A stretch of 64,000 nucleotides of DNA, from assembly GCA_945865565.1 (NCBI GenBank), contig CAMBEK010000001.1, positions 62,001 to 126,000 on the forward strand. The letters run 5' to 3'. The position numbers and the translations under genes were made by a program. This DNA is from Pseudobacteriovorax antillogorgiicola. Lineage in GTDB: Bacteria; Bdellovibrionota_B; Oligoflexia; Oligoflexales; RGVZ01. This document shows, piece by piece, positions 43,396 through 52,261 of the stretch (position 1 is the first letter of the stretch; each line of letters opens with the position of its first letter). The notes beneath the pieces are model-generated. The model worked only from the letters and a program-made list of their open reading frames with translations, was not told where the DNA came from and ran no database searches.

Positions 43396-43754
43396 GCCGT
43401 CGCCTCGTAAATGGAAAAGCCTTGCTCATGGGCTACCATACAAACTCCTCCTACAGTACGAAGGATTTCATACTCATCCTTCGCAATAAAAATAAAATCG
43501 ATTGGAACCGGAGCAAACGGTTTTTTCAGGTTTTCGTAAATCCTTTTCCGGACGATCTTAATATCGCCGGCATCCCGGCAAATCACCAACACATCCAGAT
43601 CTGAATCCGCCGTCGCATTTCCGTCAGCGTAGGAGCCAAATACGATTGCTCTGAGAGGATCGGCCAAACGCAGCCGCGCCACCACCTCCGCGATCACTTT
43701 CTCCTTAAATTCTGTTGCGACCGGTACCTTCGGTCCAAAGATGTGTACAAACAT
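43392..43754 (-). CDS. MNT-type nucleotidyltransferase
   Basis: The 120-aa protein has FGSYADGNATADSDLDVLV, a GSX10DXD active-site motif, and a third Asp in VPIDFIFI. It pairs with the overlapping HEPN gene and is the second such pair in the window, but of a different HEPN type. ATG 43754 has a GGGGG stretch about 8 nt upstream; an in-frame GTG at 43763 is less likely. Confidence 0.85.
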   Translation of the reverse strand: MFVHIFGPKVPVATEFKEKVIAEVVARLRLADPLRAIVFGSYADGNATADSDLDVLVICRDAGDIKIVRKRIYENLKKPFAPVPIDFIFIAKDEYEILRTVGGVCMVAHEQGFSIYEATA

Positions 43755-43812
43755 CTGCAGCACCCCCCATCAACAACTTTGACGCGAACTGGAAGCAAAG
43801 CAATATATATAT

Positions 43813-44835
43813 TTAATCACAGACCATACGTAAGGTCTGCACCGTCGCGATCTCTGAATTCTTGTTGGCCCCGAGCCAGGCCATGAGGACTTTGGCCTTT
43901 TCAGGAATGGCCGGTTCAGGAGGGCAAGGAAAATCATTTCCGTCGTAAAGACCGGCGGCCAAAACTTCGGCGTTGTTCCACGCCCTGCCGCCAATAATGT
44001 CTGCACCCACGAATTTTGGCCTGCGATTTCTGGTGAAGTCCGTAAAGGCCTCGCCCTTCATGCGGAGGATCTCATCCACAGCGCGACCGGATTTATAGAT
44101 GACTTCTAACTCGCTGCGCAACGCCGTCAACCACACGCCGAATTTTCGACGATCTTCGAGGTCTGCGAGAAAATTGATTTTATCGTGATTGTCGCCGCGA
44201 TCGATATGAATGCTGTCGAGCCACGCAAGGGTAACGCGCCGTGCAAAAATCTCGGCAAGTCGTTCGTTGAAATCAGCACTGCCCTTTACCCAAACGGTCC
44301 GGTGCACCAACTCATGAAAAATAACGTGGGCAAATTCATCCCGCGAACGACGGGTCATCGACCGGTAAATTGGATCATCAATGATGCCAAGCATAGAGAA
44401 GGCCGTGGCAGAGCCTTTGGCGGTGTCGTAGCCCTTGGATTTCAGCCCTGCCTCTTCTTCGTCACGCTCTTCTTTCGAAAAAAATCCCAAGTAAGGCACC
44501 CGCCCAGAAAAGGGAAACCACCAGGTGACTGATTCGAGACGGTCAGGTTTTGCCGCGTAAACAAGCCATGACAGGGGTCTATCGCCGTTGTCGATATAGC
44601 GCCCATAAGAATTACCCGGCTCAAGTCCACAAGACTTTGCGAAGGCAAGAATCCCCGGCAATTCCTGCAAACGGGATTTGACTGAGGCGGGAGTCGACGG
44701 ATCCAAGACAACTTCTGAAACATCACGACGAGAACCGAGAAGTTTCCCTTGGTGCCAGGCAAGGCGGCTGACGTAGCAACCGCTCAGGCCCGAGAGAACC
44801 AAAAAAAATATAACAAGGCGGAGGGCGCCAAACAT
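43813..44835 (-). CDS. Predicted aminopeptidase lipoprotein (COG4324 type)
   Basis: The 340-aa protein has a lipoprotein signal (FFLVLSGLSGC). Features of the predicted zinc aminopeptidase family include WWFPFSGRVPYLGFF, a TAFSMLGIIDDPIY segment, and VIFHELVHRTVW with HExxH, followed by an acidic NERLAEIFA. It is probably a periplasmic or surface protease. The ATG at 44835 overlaps the ileS stop as TGATG, so it is translationally coupled to ileS. An in-frame TTG at 44853 is less likely. Confidence 0.85.
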   Translation of the reverse strand: MFGALRLVIFFLVLSGLSGCYVSRLAWHQGKLLGSRRDVSEVVLDPSTPASVKSRLQELPGILAFAKSCGLEPGNSYGRYIDNGDRPLSWLVYAAKPDRLESVTWWFPFSGRVPYLGFFSKEERDEEEAGLKSKGYDTAKGSATAFSMLGIIDDPIYRSMTRRSRDEFAHVIFHELVHRTVWVKGSADFNERLAEIFARRVTLAWLDSIHIDRGDNHDKINFLADLEDRRKFGVWLTALRSELEVIYKSGRAVDEILRMKGEAFTDFTRNRRPKFVGADIIGGRAWNNAEVLAAGLYDGNDFPCPPEPAIPEKAKVLMAWLGANKNSEIATVQTLRMVCD

Positions 44836-47800
44836 CACACTTTGCTCAACCAAATTTCAACCTCGTCGGCCTCCAGAGGAAATTTCTGATGATGAACACC
44901 AGAGGTCGAAACATCCATTGCACCGGCGCTATCTTGATCCACAGAAACGGCAAGGGTTTCATCACCGACGTAGGTTTTGAATTCTTGCAGCGCCAATGCT
45001 GCGCGTCCAGATACCTTAAAGGAAAGGCGAATCCTGTCGCTGACATTGAGGCCGGCATCTTTGCGCATGCGCTGGACACGATTGATCACTTCGCGGGCGA
45101 TCCCTTCGCGCAAAAGATCTTCCGTCAGATGGGTGTCCAATAAAACCGTGACACCCTTTTCCGTGGCAATCAGACGGTCGTCTTTCGGTCCGCGTTCGAT
45201 GAGAAAATCTTCTTCTGAAAGGCTGGCCCCAGCAACCTCAACCGTGCCAGCGGATTCAAGCTCGATCAAAAGCCGGGTCACGTCATCATGGCTGGCCGTG
45301 ATCTGCTCCAACTTCGTTCTTACTGCGTTGAGCTGGCCGCCAAGGCGCTTGCCGAGGGTTCTCAGGTTTGGCTTGACGCCAAGCCGAACAAAGCGTGCTT
45401 CGTCCGTGGAGAACTCAATGTTCTTGATGTTGAGTTCCTGGCGAATCGTGGCCGCACCGGCCTCGATGATTCCCCGGTCCGCCTCGCGGCGCGTGATGAT
45501 CATGATCGAGGGCAGGGCCTGACGCGTCTTGATTTGATGCTTGGCGCGAAGGCTTCGCCCAAGGTTGGTCACGCGGCGAACAAGGGCCATGCGTTCTTCA
45601 AGATCCAGACGGATCTGTTCTTGCTTCGGCAATGGCATATCAGCCAGGTGAACAGAATCGGGGACACCGGCCAGACCGGTGGTGAGGTTGTGGTAAATCC
45701 GTTCTGAAATAAACGGAGCAAAAGGTGCGAAAACTTTCGAGAACTCACACAAGACGTGAAAGAGCGTGGCATAGGCCATGGGGTCGCCCTTGTCCAAAGT
45801 GGCGTTGCCATTTGCACCGCCAGCGGCATCTGTCTGGTTTTCATCATCCTCCGAAGCCTGTCCGCCAGCTGCACCCCAAAAACGGCGGCGGCTGAGGCGA
45901 ATGTACCAATTGGTAAGGTCCTCGATAAAACCAACCACGAGAGGCACGACAGCATAGAGGTGGTATTCCTCCATTTGTTGCTGCACGCCGGCCAAGAGTG
46001 ACTGCAAGCGCGAGAGGATCCACAAGTCCATTTCGTCCGTCGCCTTGGGCGCAATGCCCTTGGCAAGGGCGGCATCTGGGCGCCAGCCATCGGCGGCGGC
46101 ATAGGTGGTCAAAAAACTGTGGGCGTTCCAAAGGGGCAACAGAACCGCACGGGTTGTCTCTAGCACGCCGCGGTCAGAGAAGATCAAATCTTCACCGCGC
46201 AAGATCGGGGAGTTGAGCATGTACAGCCGAACGCTGTCCGAACCGTACTTTTCAAGCAACGCTTCCGGTGCCGTGTAATTCCGATGGCGCTTGGACATTT
46301 TGCGCCCGGATTCGTCCAAGATGATTCCGTTGACCACAACATTCTTAAATGCAGGCCGGTTGAACAGGGCCGTCGATAGAACCGACAGCGTGTAAAACCA
46401 ACCGCGGGTTTGATCCAGACCCTCGGCAATGAAATCGGCGGGGAAAATTTTCTCCAGACGTTCTTTATTTTCAAACGGGTAATGGAGTTGAGCGTAAGGC
46501 ATTGATCCTGACTCAAACCAGCAATCGAAAACCTCGGGAACCCGGCGCATTTTCCCCGAACATGTCGGACAATCAACTTCCAGGTCGTCGACAAAATGCT
46601 TGTGCAAGTCATCAATTTTTTTCGACGTCGCCTTCTCAAGATCTGCAACCGATGAGAAGATGCGGACGTGATTTTGATCGTTTTGACATTCCCAGATTGG
46701 CAGGGGAGTGCCCCAAAAGCGGTTGCGGCTGATGGCCCAGTCGCGAGCATTCTCCAGCCATTTGCCCATCCGCCCGTCTTTCAAGTGACCGGGCACCCAG
46801 TTGATCTGTTGGTTGTTGGCAACGAGATCCTTGTTGAGTTTCTCGACGGCGACATACCAGGCGGGGATTGCACGGTAGATAAGCGGCGTGTCGGTCCGTT
46901 CACAAAAGGGATAGCTGTGGACGATGACGTCTTGCTTATAAAGTTTTGACTCGGCCTTCAGGCGCTTGATGATTTCCTTGTCGGCGTCCTTGACAAACAT
47001 GCCCGCATATTCAGGAATCACTGGCCGAAAGCAGGCTTCCTCGTCCAAAGGGTCCACGAGCTCAATGCCGCCCTTGCGGCAAATGCGGAAGTCGTCTTCG
47101 CCATAGGCCGGTGCCTGGTGGACGATTCCTGTACCGTCTTCTGTCGTGACATAGCCGTCAGCGAAAATGCGAAATGCGCCAGGCTGGTCTTTGAAGTAGG
47201 GAAAAAGTGGCTCGTAGGTTTTGGCGGTGAGCTGGGCGCCCGTCATCGTCGCCAAAATTTCAAACGGCTCTTCGGTAACGCCTTTGGCCTTTTTGAAATA
47301 GGCAGGCAGGCGCGCTTCGGCCAAATAAAGAGTCTCCCCGGAAGCCTTTTCGCGGACTTTGGCGTAGGTGATTTCAGGGCCGACGGCGAGGGCCAAGTTT
47401 GAAATCAAGGTCCACGGGGTGGTGGTCCATGCCAATAAAAAAGCGTCTTCTCCGCGCAATTTGAATTTCACCGTGATCGCGGGATCTTGGACATCCTTGT
47501 AATTCTGGTTGGCTTCAAAGTTGGAAAGCACCGCCGTGATGCGAGGCGAATAGGGGACAACTTTATAGCCGCGGTAAACGAGGCCTTTTTCAAACAATTG
47601 ACCGAAGACCCACCAGACCGACTCCATGAAGGACTTGTCCATCGTCCGGTACTGATTGCCCCAGTCCACCCAACGGCCAAGGCGCGTGATCGTCTTCTGC
47701 CATTCTGCCGTGTAGTGCAGAACAGAGGCGCGGCATTCCTCGTTGAACTTTGCGACGCCCATTTCAAGGATATCTTTGCGGCCTTTGAGCTTGTCGCGCT

Positions 47801-48089
47801 TTTCGATTTCAAATTCCACTGGCAGGCCGTGGCAATCCCAGCCAAAACGGCGGTCCACGCGATAGCCCCTCATCGTCCAGTACCGGGGAACCGTGTCCTT
47901 GATGGTGTTGGCCAAAAGATGGCCGTAGTGGGGCAAGCCGTTGGCAAAGGGCGGACCATCGTAAAAAGCAAATTCAGGAGCTTTCTGGCGTTGGTCGATC
48001 GATGCTTGAAAGGTTTTTTGATTTTCCCAGCCCACCAAAACTTCGCGTTCCATGGTGGGAAAATTTACGTCAGACCCGACCGGCTTCAT
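44835..48089 (-). CDS. ileS: Isoleucine--tRNA ligase (type 2-like)
   Basis: The 1084-aa class I synthetase has FANGLPHYGHLLANT (HIGH region), the editing domain (LLAWTTTPWTLISNLALAVG, GTGIVHQAPAYGEDDF), FDCWFESGSMPYAQLHYP and the signature loop KMSKRHRNYT. The long C-terminal part and the KMSKR form point to the eukaryote-like IleS2 class, members of which can resist mupirocin. The usual C-terminal zinc Cys set of IleS1 is not seen. GGGAG lies 6 nt before the ATG, with a TATAAT box at 48132-48137 about 45 nt upstream. Confidence 0.93.
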   Translation of the reverse strand: MKPVGSDVNFPTMEREVLVGWENQKTFQASIDQRQKAPEFAFYDGPPFANGLPHYGHLLANTIKDTVPRYWTMRGYRVDRRFGWDCHGLPVEFEIEKRDKLKGRKDILEMGVAKFNEECRASVLHYTAEWQKTITRLGRWVDWGNQYRTMDKSFMESVWWVFGQLFEKGLVYRGYKVVPYSPRITAVLSNFEANQNYKDVQDPAITVKFKLRGEDAFLLAWTTTPWTLISNLALAVGPEITYAKVREKASGETLYLAEARLPAYFKKAKGVTEEPFEILATMTGAQLTAKTYEPLFPYFKDQPGAFRIFADGYVTTEDGTGIVHQAPAYGEDDFRICRKGGIELVDPLDEEACFRPVIPEYAGMFVKDADKEIIKRLKAESKLYKQDVIVHSYPFCERTDTPLIYRAIPAWYVAVEKLNKDLVANNQQINWVPGHLKDGRMGKWLENARDWAISRNRFWGTPLPIWECQNDQNHVRIFSSVADLEKATSKKIDDLHKHFVDDLEVDCPTCSGKMRRVPEVFDCWFESGSMPYAQLHYPFENKERLEKIFPADFIAEGLDQTRGWFYTLSVLSTALFNRPAFKNVVVNGIILDESGRKMSKRHRNYTAPEALLEKYGSDSVRLYMLNSPILRGEDLIFSDRGVLETTRAVLLPLWNAHSFLTTYAAADGWRPDAALAKGIAPKATDEMDLWILSRLQSLLAGVQQQMEEYHLYAVVPLVVGFIEDLTNWYIRLSRRRFWGAAGGQASEDDENQTDAAGGANGNATLDKGDPMAYATLFHVLCEFSKVFAPFAPFISERIYHNLTTGLAGVPDSVHLADMPLPKQEQIRLDLEERMALVRRVTNLGRSLRAKHQIKTRQALPSIMIITRREADRGIIEAGAATIRQELNIKNIEFSTDEARFVRLGVKPNLRTLGKRLGGQLNAVRTKLEQITASHDDVTRLLIELESAGTVEVAGASLSEEDFLIERGPKDDRLIATEKGVTVLLDTHLTEDLLREGIAREVINRVQRMRKDAGLNVSDRIRLSFKVSGRAALALQEFKTYVGDETLAVSVDQDSAGAMDVSTSGVHHQKFPLEADEVEIWLSKV

Positions 48090-48409
48090 CGCTGTCTCCC
48101 GTCAAACGGTAAGATAAAATCTATTACAGTTATTATACTAGAATCTTGCAATTCTAATACAATCTATATAAAAGCACTGTGGTGATTAAAGCTCGAACGT
48201 GTCAAGTCTCTAGGCAGCTGGGGGTGACGGGCTCGAGGCGCTAAAAACCAACAAAGTTAGTTACTTAACGTTGAACAGCTCGCTTGGACCAGCAATTGCA
48301 AATCGCTCCACAGGGCTTCCGCGCCCGGTTTTAACAAAGTTCCGTCGCGGAGTCGCCCCTTAAGGCGCTGATTTTGAGCTGTTTCCGTTGCTGCTGCTGG
48401 ATGGTTGAG
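48090..48409. other. Intergenic region between ileS and a secreted-protein gene
   Basis: The ileS side (48110-48180) is AT-rich and carries the likely ileS promoter. The rest (48180-48409) holds no supported gene, tRNA or recognised riboswitch. CGCC and GGCG around CCTTAA near 48355 could form a small hairpin upstream of the plus-strand gene. Confidence 0.6.
48132..48137 (-). promoter_or_regulatory. Putative ileS promoter (-10 box)
   Basis: TATAAT on the minus strand lies 43 nt before the ileS ATG in an AT-rich stretch. A TTGTAT hexamer is found 19 nt further upstream. An inverted repeat TAGAAT/ATTCTA falls between the two hexamers and could be an operator. Confidence 0.45.
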
Positions 48410-49666
48410 ATGCGAATCAAAGACGAAAAAAAATTCCAGAATCAAAGCATGAGGCCGTCGCTTTGGGCAGCCTTGGCGGCTGTGGCCTCTGCGGTTGGGA
48501 CCATCTCCGGCGTCGCCCACGGAGATCCCGCAAAACCAGCGAGGTCGTTAACTGGTCCGCCACCCACAGCCACGGCTACCCGAAATTGGACCATGGAAGA
48601 GCTTCTGCCACCTCAAAGCCTGAATGCCACCAAAACCGAATCCGTGTCCGATTGGTCGGACCGCAACGCGACCGGTGTCATGACGAAAATGACGAGCTCG
48701 CAGTCAGGGAACAACCAGGCCCTCAAAGGATTTTTTGATCGCCAAGGTGTGGTCGCGGAACGAGACCAAAAAATTCGTTTGGCGGCCCTCAAAGACGTCA
48801 AACAACCGGAATTCCTCGAACAACGTGACCTTTCGAGATACCTGTTGAATCAATTGGGGAGGGCTATTGGCGATCATGCCCGTGATAACTCAGAATTCAT
48901 TCGCACCCTAGGCCAAGGGCTCTCGTTCAAAGTCGATAGCAAAGGCGTCGCCGCAAGCAGCTCTGGCGCCGCCGGCAACTCAGAGGTCCGCTATGGCTTG
49001 ATCTTGAAACAGGTCAAACCATCCGGCCAAGGGGTCCACGTTGCCGCACTGACCATGGATGAGAGTTATATGGAACACATTCTTGCCAGCAAAAAGAAGG
49101 CACAAGTCGACTGGACTATTGGTCCGATTTCCGAGCGAAATGAAAATTTGCTTTTCCCCGGAATCGACAATCCGGCATCGCTTGACGCTCCTGCGCCAGT
49201 AAAAGCCCAAGGACTGTTTGGCATGCGTCCAGACTTCAGCCTGCGAGGTAAAGTCGAGCCCAATTTCAACGCGGGCACCGCTGGAAAACCGGGCCTCCGC
49301 CTGCGTTTTGAACAACCGCAGGGCCTTTACCGCATGGAAATGCTGACGGGCGGCACGTCCAAGAACAAGCAGATGCAGCACGAAGTGCGCCTGCCGGTTT
49401 ACGGGAGTTTTGTGCTCATGCGCCAGCTCAATTCGGTCATGGACCCCACCAAAACATCACTGCTCAATGTTTTGGGGTTCTCTGAGATTCTTGGCCAGTA
49501 TCCACTTAACGTTCATTACATCCACTCAGACTATAGCCTGAAGGCAGAAACGGGTTTTAATCTGATTAACGGGCGACTCGGAATTGAGGCCAACATGGCC
49601 AACCTTCACGACAAGCATGCGTCTTCCATTGGCACTTGCGCCGTCAATTACGCCCGCGGATTTTGA
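48410..49666 (+). CDS. Secreted protein of unknown function
   Basis: The 418-aa protein has a signal peptide (LWAALAAVASAVGTISGVAHG) after a short basic leader. Residues 40-190 are polar and mixed. The second half is rich in beta-type segments (EVRYGLILKQVKP, GVHVAALTMDESYM, KPGLRLRFEQPQGLYRMEML, LPVYGSFVLMRQL, YPLNVHYIHSDYSLKAETGF), possibly a barrel or repetitive sheet. The C-terminus has Cys in SSIGTCAVNY. No family or motif is recognised. ATG 48410 is used; ATG 48449 directly before the hydrophobic core is an alternative. It is convergent with the EEP gene by one nucleotide. Confidence 0.65.
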   Translation: MRIKDEKKFQNQSMRPSLWAALAAVASAVGTISGVAHGDPAKPARSLTGPPPTATATRNWTMEELLPPQSLNATKTESVSDWSDRNATGVMTKMTSSQSGNNQALKGFFDRQGVVAERDQKIRLAALKDVKQPEFLEQRDLSRYLLNQLGRAIGDHARDNSEFIRTLGQGLSFKVDSKGVAASSSGAAGNSEVRYGLILKQVKPSGQGVHVAALTMDESYMEHILASKKKAQVDWTIGPISERNENLLFPGIDNPASLDAPAPVKAQGLFGMRPDFSLRGKVEPNFNAGTAGKPGLRLRFEQPQGLYRMEMLTGGTSKNKQMQHEVRLPVYGSFVLMRQLNSVMDPTKTSLLNVLGFSEILGQYPLNVHYIHSDYSLKAETGFNLINGRLGIEANMANLHDKHASSIGTCAVNYARGF

Positions 49667-49667
49667 A

Positions 49668-50495
49668 TCATTCCCAGATCAGATCGGCAAACACTGGAAA
49701 GTGATCTGAATTCTTAATCGCGGTGTCGACAAAGATGCGTTCAATCGTTAGACCCCGGACAAACACCTGATCCAAGGCGCCCAACACGGGACGCGGATCA
49801 TTCGGGATTGGGACATATTCCAGACCAATGCCCCGCAAGCATTTTGAAATTGCCTCCAAATAACCAACCGTAAAAGTGTTGAAGTCCCCCGCTAAAATAA
49901 TGGGGCCATCATGTTCGGGAAGGTTTGCAATCAAATGTTCGATCTCTTCAAGGGCGGACTTCACCCGCCGGATCAATGTCGCATGGATGTTGATCACCAT
50001 CAGCGACTGCTCGCGGCCCTGCATCCGGTAAAAAGTCACAAGGGCAACCTTGGGAGTCTTGAATACCGGCTCAGGATACTTGCAAACAATTCGGTGAGTG
50101 GCTGGCGTTGAACTAACGCGGGCAACCGTCATTACCCCGTCACGAACCCCGTCGCCGCGCCGGTAGGAAGCTGCGTGGATGGCCTCAAAACCAGGTTCAC
50201 AAAACGTGACAAGGCCCTTTTCGGAGAGAAGGGCTTCTTGGGTCAAAATCAAGTCGGACCGGTAACAAACCATCCGGTAGTCGTGCTCAAACAAACCGCC
50301 CCCTGCACCTTTGCAAAGGTTCCAAACCGCCAGCCGGATTCGTCCACTCTCAAATTGAAATGCCTCACAGACCCCAATCCGCCAAAGGGCGACAGGATCC
50401 TTCAGCAATTCAATCTTCCAGACGTGGCGCAAGCTTTCAATCACAGCCCGATAAGAGCGTGGGGGGGTCTTTGGTTTTATTTTTTTTACAGCCAA
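49668..50495 (-). CDS. Endonuclease/exonuclease/phosphatase (EEP) family hydrolase
   Basis: The 275-aa protein has the EEP metal-dependent core: AVWNLCKGAGGG, LTQEALLSE (metal-binding Glu), VINIHAT, ILAGDFNTF, LDQVFVRG and NSDHFPVFADL (catalytic His). Members cut DNA, inositol phosphates or sphingomyelin. This one is cytosolic by sequence and close to the YafD/EEP hydrolases of unknown substrate. It starts 4 nt after the glpD stop, so the pair is an operon. Confidence 0.88.
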   Translation of the reverse strand: MAVKKIKPKTPPRSYRAVIESLRHVWKIELLKDPVALWRIGVCEAFQFESGRIRLAVWNLCKGAGGGLFEHDYRMVCYRSDLILTQEALLSEKGLVTFCEPGFEAIHAASYRRGDGVRDGVMTVARVSSTPATHRIVCKYPEPVFKTPKVALVTFYRMQGREQSLMVINIHATLIRRVKSALEEIEHLIANLPEHDGPIILAGDFNTFTVGYLEAISKCLRGIGLEYVPIPNDPRPVLGALDQVFVRGLTIERIFVDTAIKNSDHFPVFADLIWE

Positions 50496-50499
50496 CCGG

Positions 50500-51750
50500 T
50501 TAACCTTCGAACCGCTTTACGGCATCCTGAGGCGTCGAATAAGAACTCTCGTCTGAAAACCACACGTCGGGCTGGGTTGTCCGACTTCTTGATTCGTCAC
50601 CAAAATGGGTGCAAATCTTGGTTCCAATTTCTTCGGCAAGGGCGCGATAGGTTGAAAGTTTCCCGCCATAAAGGGTCCACATCATTCCACGTCCCGATCC
50701 GATTGCGCCGAGTACGTGGGATCTTGAAGTCTTTGAGATTGTAAAACCCTCCTCAACGGCGAGCCAGCGCAATCCAGCAAACGTCGCTTCGATATTTTCA
50801 CGGCGCAAAGGAGTGCTCAGGTAGCGATTGCAATGATCGAGAAGGTAATCGACCTCATCATTGGTCACGACAACCTGATCAGGATTGCCAGAAAATATCT
50901 TTTCCGTTGTCCCGACCAGGGTTTTTCCCAGCCACGGAAGCACGAAGAAAATCCGGTTGTCCTCCGGTGACTGAAGGAACAATCCGGCCTTGAGTCCAAT
51001 GTCGGGGAAAACCAGATGAGACCCCTTGTTGTTGATAGCCTTGTGGGTTGGTTCAATGTCGCTTGATTCCAAAATCTTGTTCGCCCACGGCCCCATCGCA
51101 TTCACGATATATAGACAAGAAATTTGAGCCATCGTTCCGTCTGGCGCGACGACATCAACCAGCCAGCCGTCATTGGCCCGAGAAATTTTTGCGACCTGGT
51201 GCCATTCGGAAACGCCTGCTCCGAGTTTCACGGCGGAATGAGCGGCGCGACGAACAAGGGCCAGATCATCCGTCTGGCAATCCCAAAAGCTGAAATAGCC
51301 GGAAAATTTTGTGGGATCAATCATTGGCGCGCGAGCGAGGGCTTCAGACTCTGCAAGCCTGTGGTGGCGCCCGACATTCTGCCGGCCAGCAAGAAAATCG
51401 TACAGAGACAATCCGACTTTGACCTTGATGCGGGAAGCCCCGCCCGATTTTAAAATTGGAAATACAAATTCGAGTGGATGAACAAGGTCGCCTGCGACCT
51501 GCATCAAGACCTTGCGTTCGCGCAGTGCCTCGGCCACCAGGGGGAAATCATGAATGCGCTGCAGGTAACGCAGCCCACCATGAATCAGTTTCGTTGAACG
51601 CGAGCTGGTGCCATGGCCAAGGGTGTTTTTCTCGATCAAATGGACGTCTTGCCAACCCCTGGAGGCCATGTCATGCAGGATTCCCACGCCATGGATTCCT
51701 CCACCGAGGATCAAAACCCGAACCCGCTGCGGCAATGGCTGCTGAAACAT
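50500..51750 (-). CDS. glpD: FAD-dependent glycerol-3-phosphate dehydrogenase
   Basis: The 416-aa flavoprotein has VLILGGGIHGVGILHDMASR (FAD binding), GTSSRSTKLIHGGLRYLQ, IVNAMGPWANKIL, GSHLVFPDI, LPWLGKTLVGTTE and GLRWLAVEE, all GlpD/GlpA signatures. It oxidises glycerol 3-phosphate to dihydroxyacetone phosphate at the membrane and feeds electrons to quinones. It is shorter than E. coli GlpD (501 aa) and lacks most of the C-terminal helical domain. Dihydroxyacetone phosphate would enter the tpiA step. AGGGG is just upstream of the ATG. Confidence 0.92.
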   Translation of the reverse strand: MFQQPLPQRVRVLILGGGIHGVGILHDMASRGWQDVHLIEKNTLGHGTSSRSTKLIHGGLRYLQRIHDFPLVAEALRERKVLMQVAGDLVHPLEFVFPILKSGGASRIKVKVGLSLYDFLAGRQNVGRHHRLAESEALARAPMIDPTKFSGYFSFWDCQTDDLALVRRAAHSAVKLGAGVSEWHQVAKISRANDGWLVDVVAPDGTMAQISCLYIVNAMGPWANKILESSDIEPTHKAINNKGSHLVFPDIGLKAGLFLQSPEDNRIFFVLPWLGKTLVGTTEKIFSGNPDQVVVTNDEVDYLLDHCNRYLSTPLRRENIEATFAGLRWLAVEEGFTISKTSRSHVLGAIGSGRGMMWTLYGGKLSTYRALAEEIGTKICTHFGDESRSRTTQPDVWFSDESSYSTPQDAVKRFEG

Positions 51751-51868
51751 GAGGCACCCCTGGGACGTATCAAAGCCAGTACCGGCGACATGGACGAGAC
51801 TGGGAAGCGTACCGTATGATTATAACTCCCTCGCAGTTAGTTTCCAGAGGGGATGACGGGAAGTTGCA

Positions 51869-52222
51869 ATGCAAAGACCAGACAGGGTTTTTTCTCATGC
51901 ATTCGTCGAGGCCAGAACGGTCCGCTGGCTGCCGATTTTTTGCCAGAGCGGAATCCTACTCGATTTCAGCCTCAGTGGTTTCAAAATTGAAATCATGGGG
52001 TCGCTCAAGCACAAGGCTAACGACCGCTTTTGGCTTCATCTTCCGCTGCTGCCCTTTGGCATTCATGATCTGGCGAGCATTGACCTTCGCGCTGAAGTAA
52101 AATGGGTTGATGAGGACCATTGCCGGATAGGCGGTATTTTTGTTGACCTAGATCCGAACTCCAAGGAGATCGTGGAACGGATCCTTTTGGCAATTTCCAT
52201 AAAACCAAACCACAAACTTTGA
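51869..52222 (+). CDS. PilZ-like domain protein
   Basis: The 117-aa protein fits a lone PilZ domain: an N-terminal strand, LLDFSLSGFKIEI matching the D/NxSxxG c-di-GMP motif, FWLHLPL, LRAEVKWVDEDHCRIGGIFVDL and a C-terminal helix. The RxxxR half of the binding motif is not clear, so c-di-GMP binding is uncertain. GGGAAG precedes the ATG. It is upstream of fadI (39-nt gap) and may be in that operon. Confidence 0.7.
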   Translation: MQRPDRVFSHAFVEARTVRWLPIFCQSGILLDFSLSGFKIEIMGSLKHKANDRFWLHLPLLPFGIHDLASIDLRAEVKWVDEDHCRIGGIFVDLDPNSKEIVERILLAISIKPNHKL

Positions 52223-52261
52223 TCCAGACGCCCCGTCAAATTCCATGCGGAGTCCATTCCA

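Noticed and set aside
48090-48409. T-box or other riboswitch upstream of ileS
   Set aside because: The leader between the -10 box and the start is only about 40 nt and has no T-box-like sequence.
48257-48520. An 87-codon minus-strand frame
   Set aside because: It is antisense to the signal-peptide region of the secreted-protein gene and has no recognisable features.
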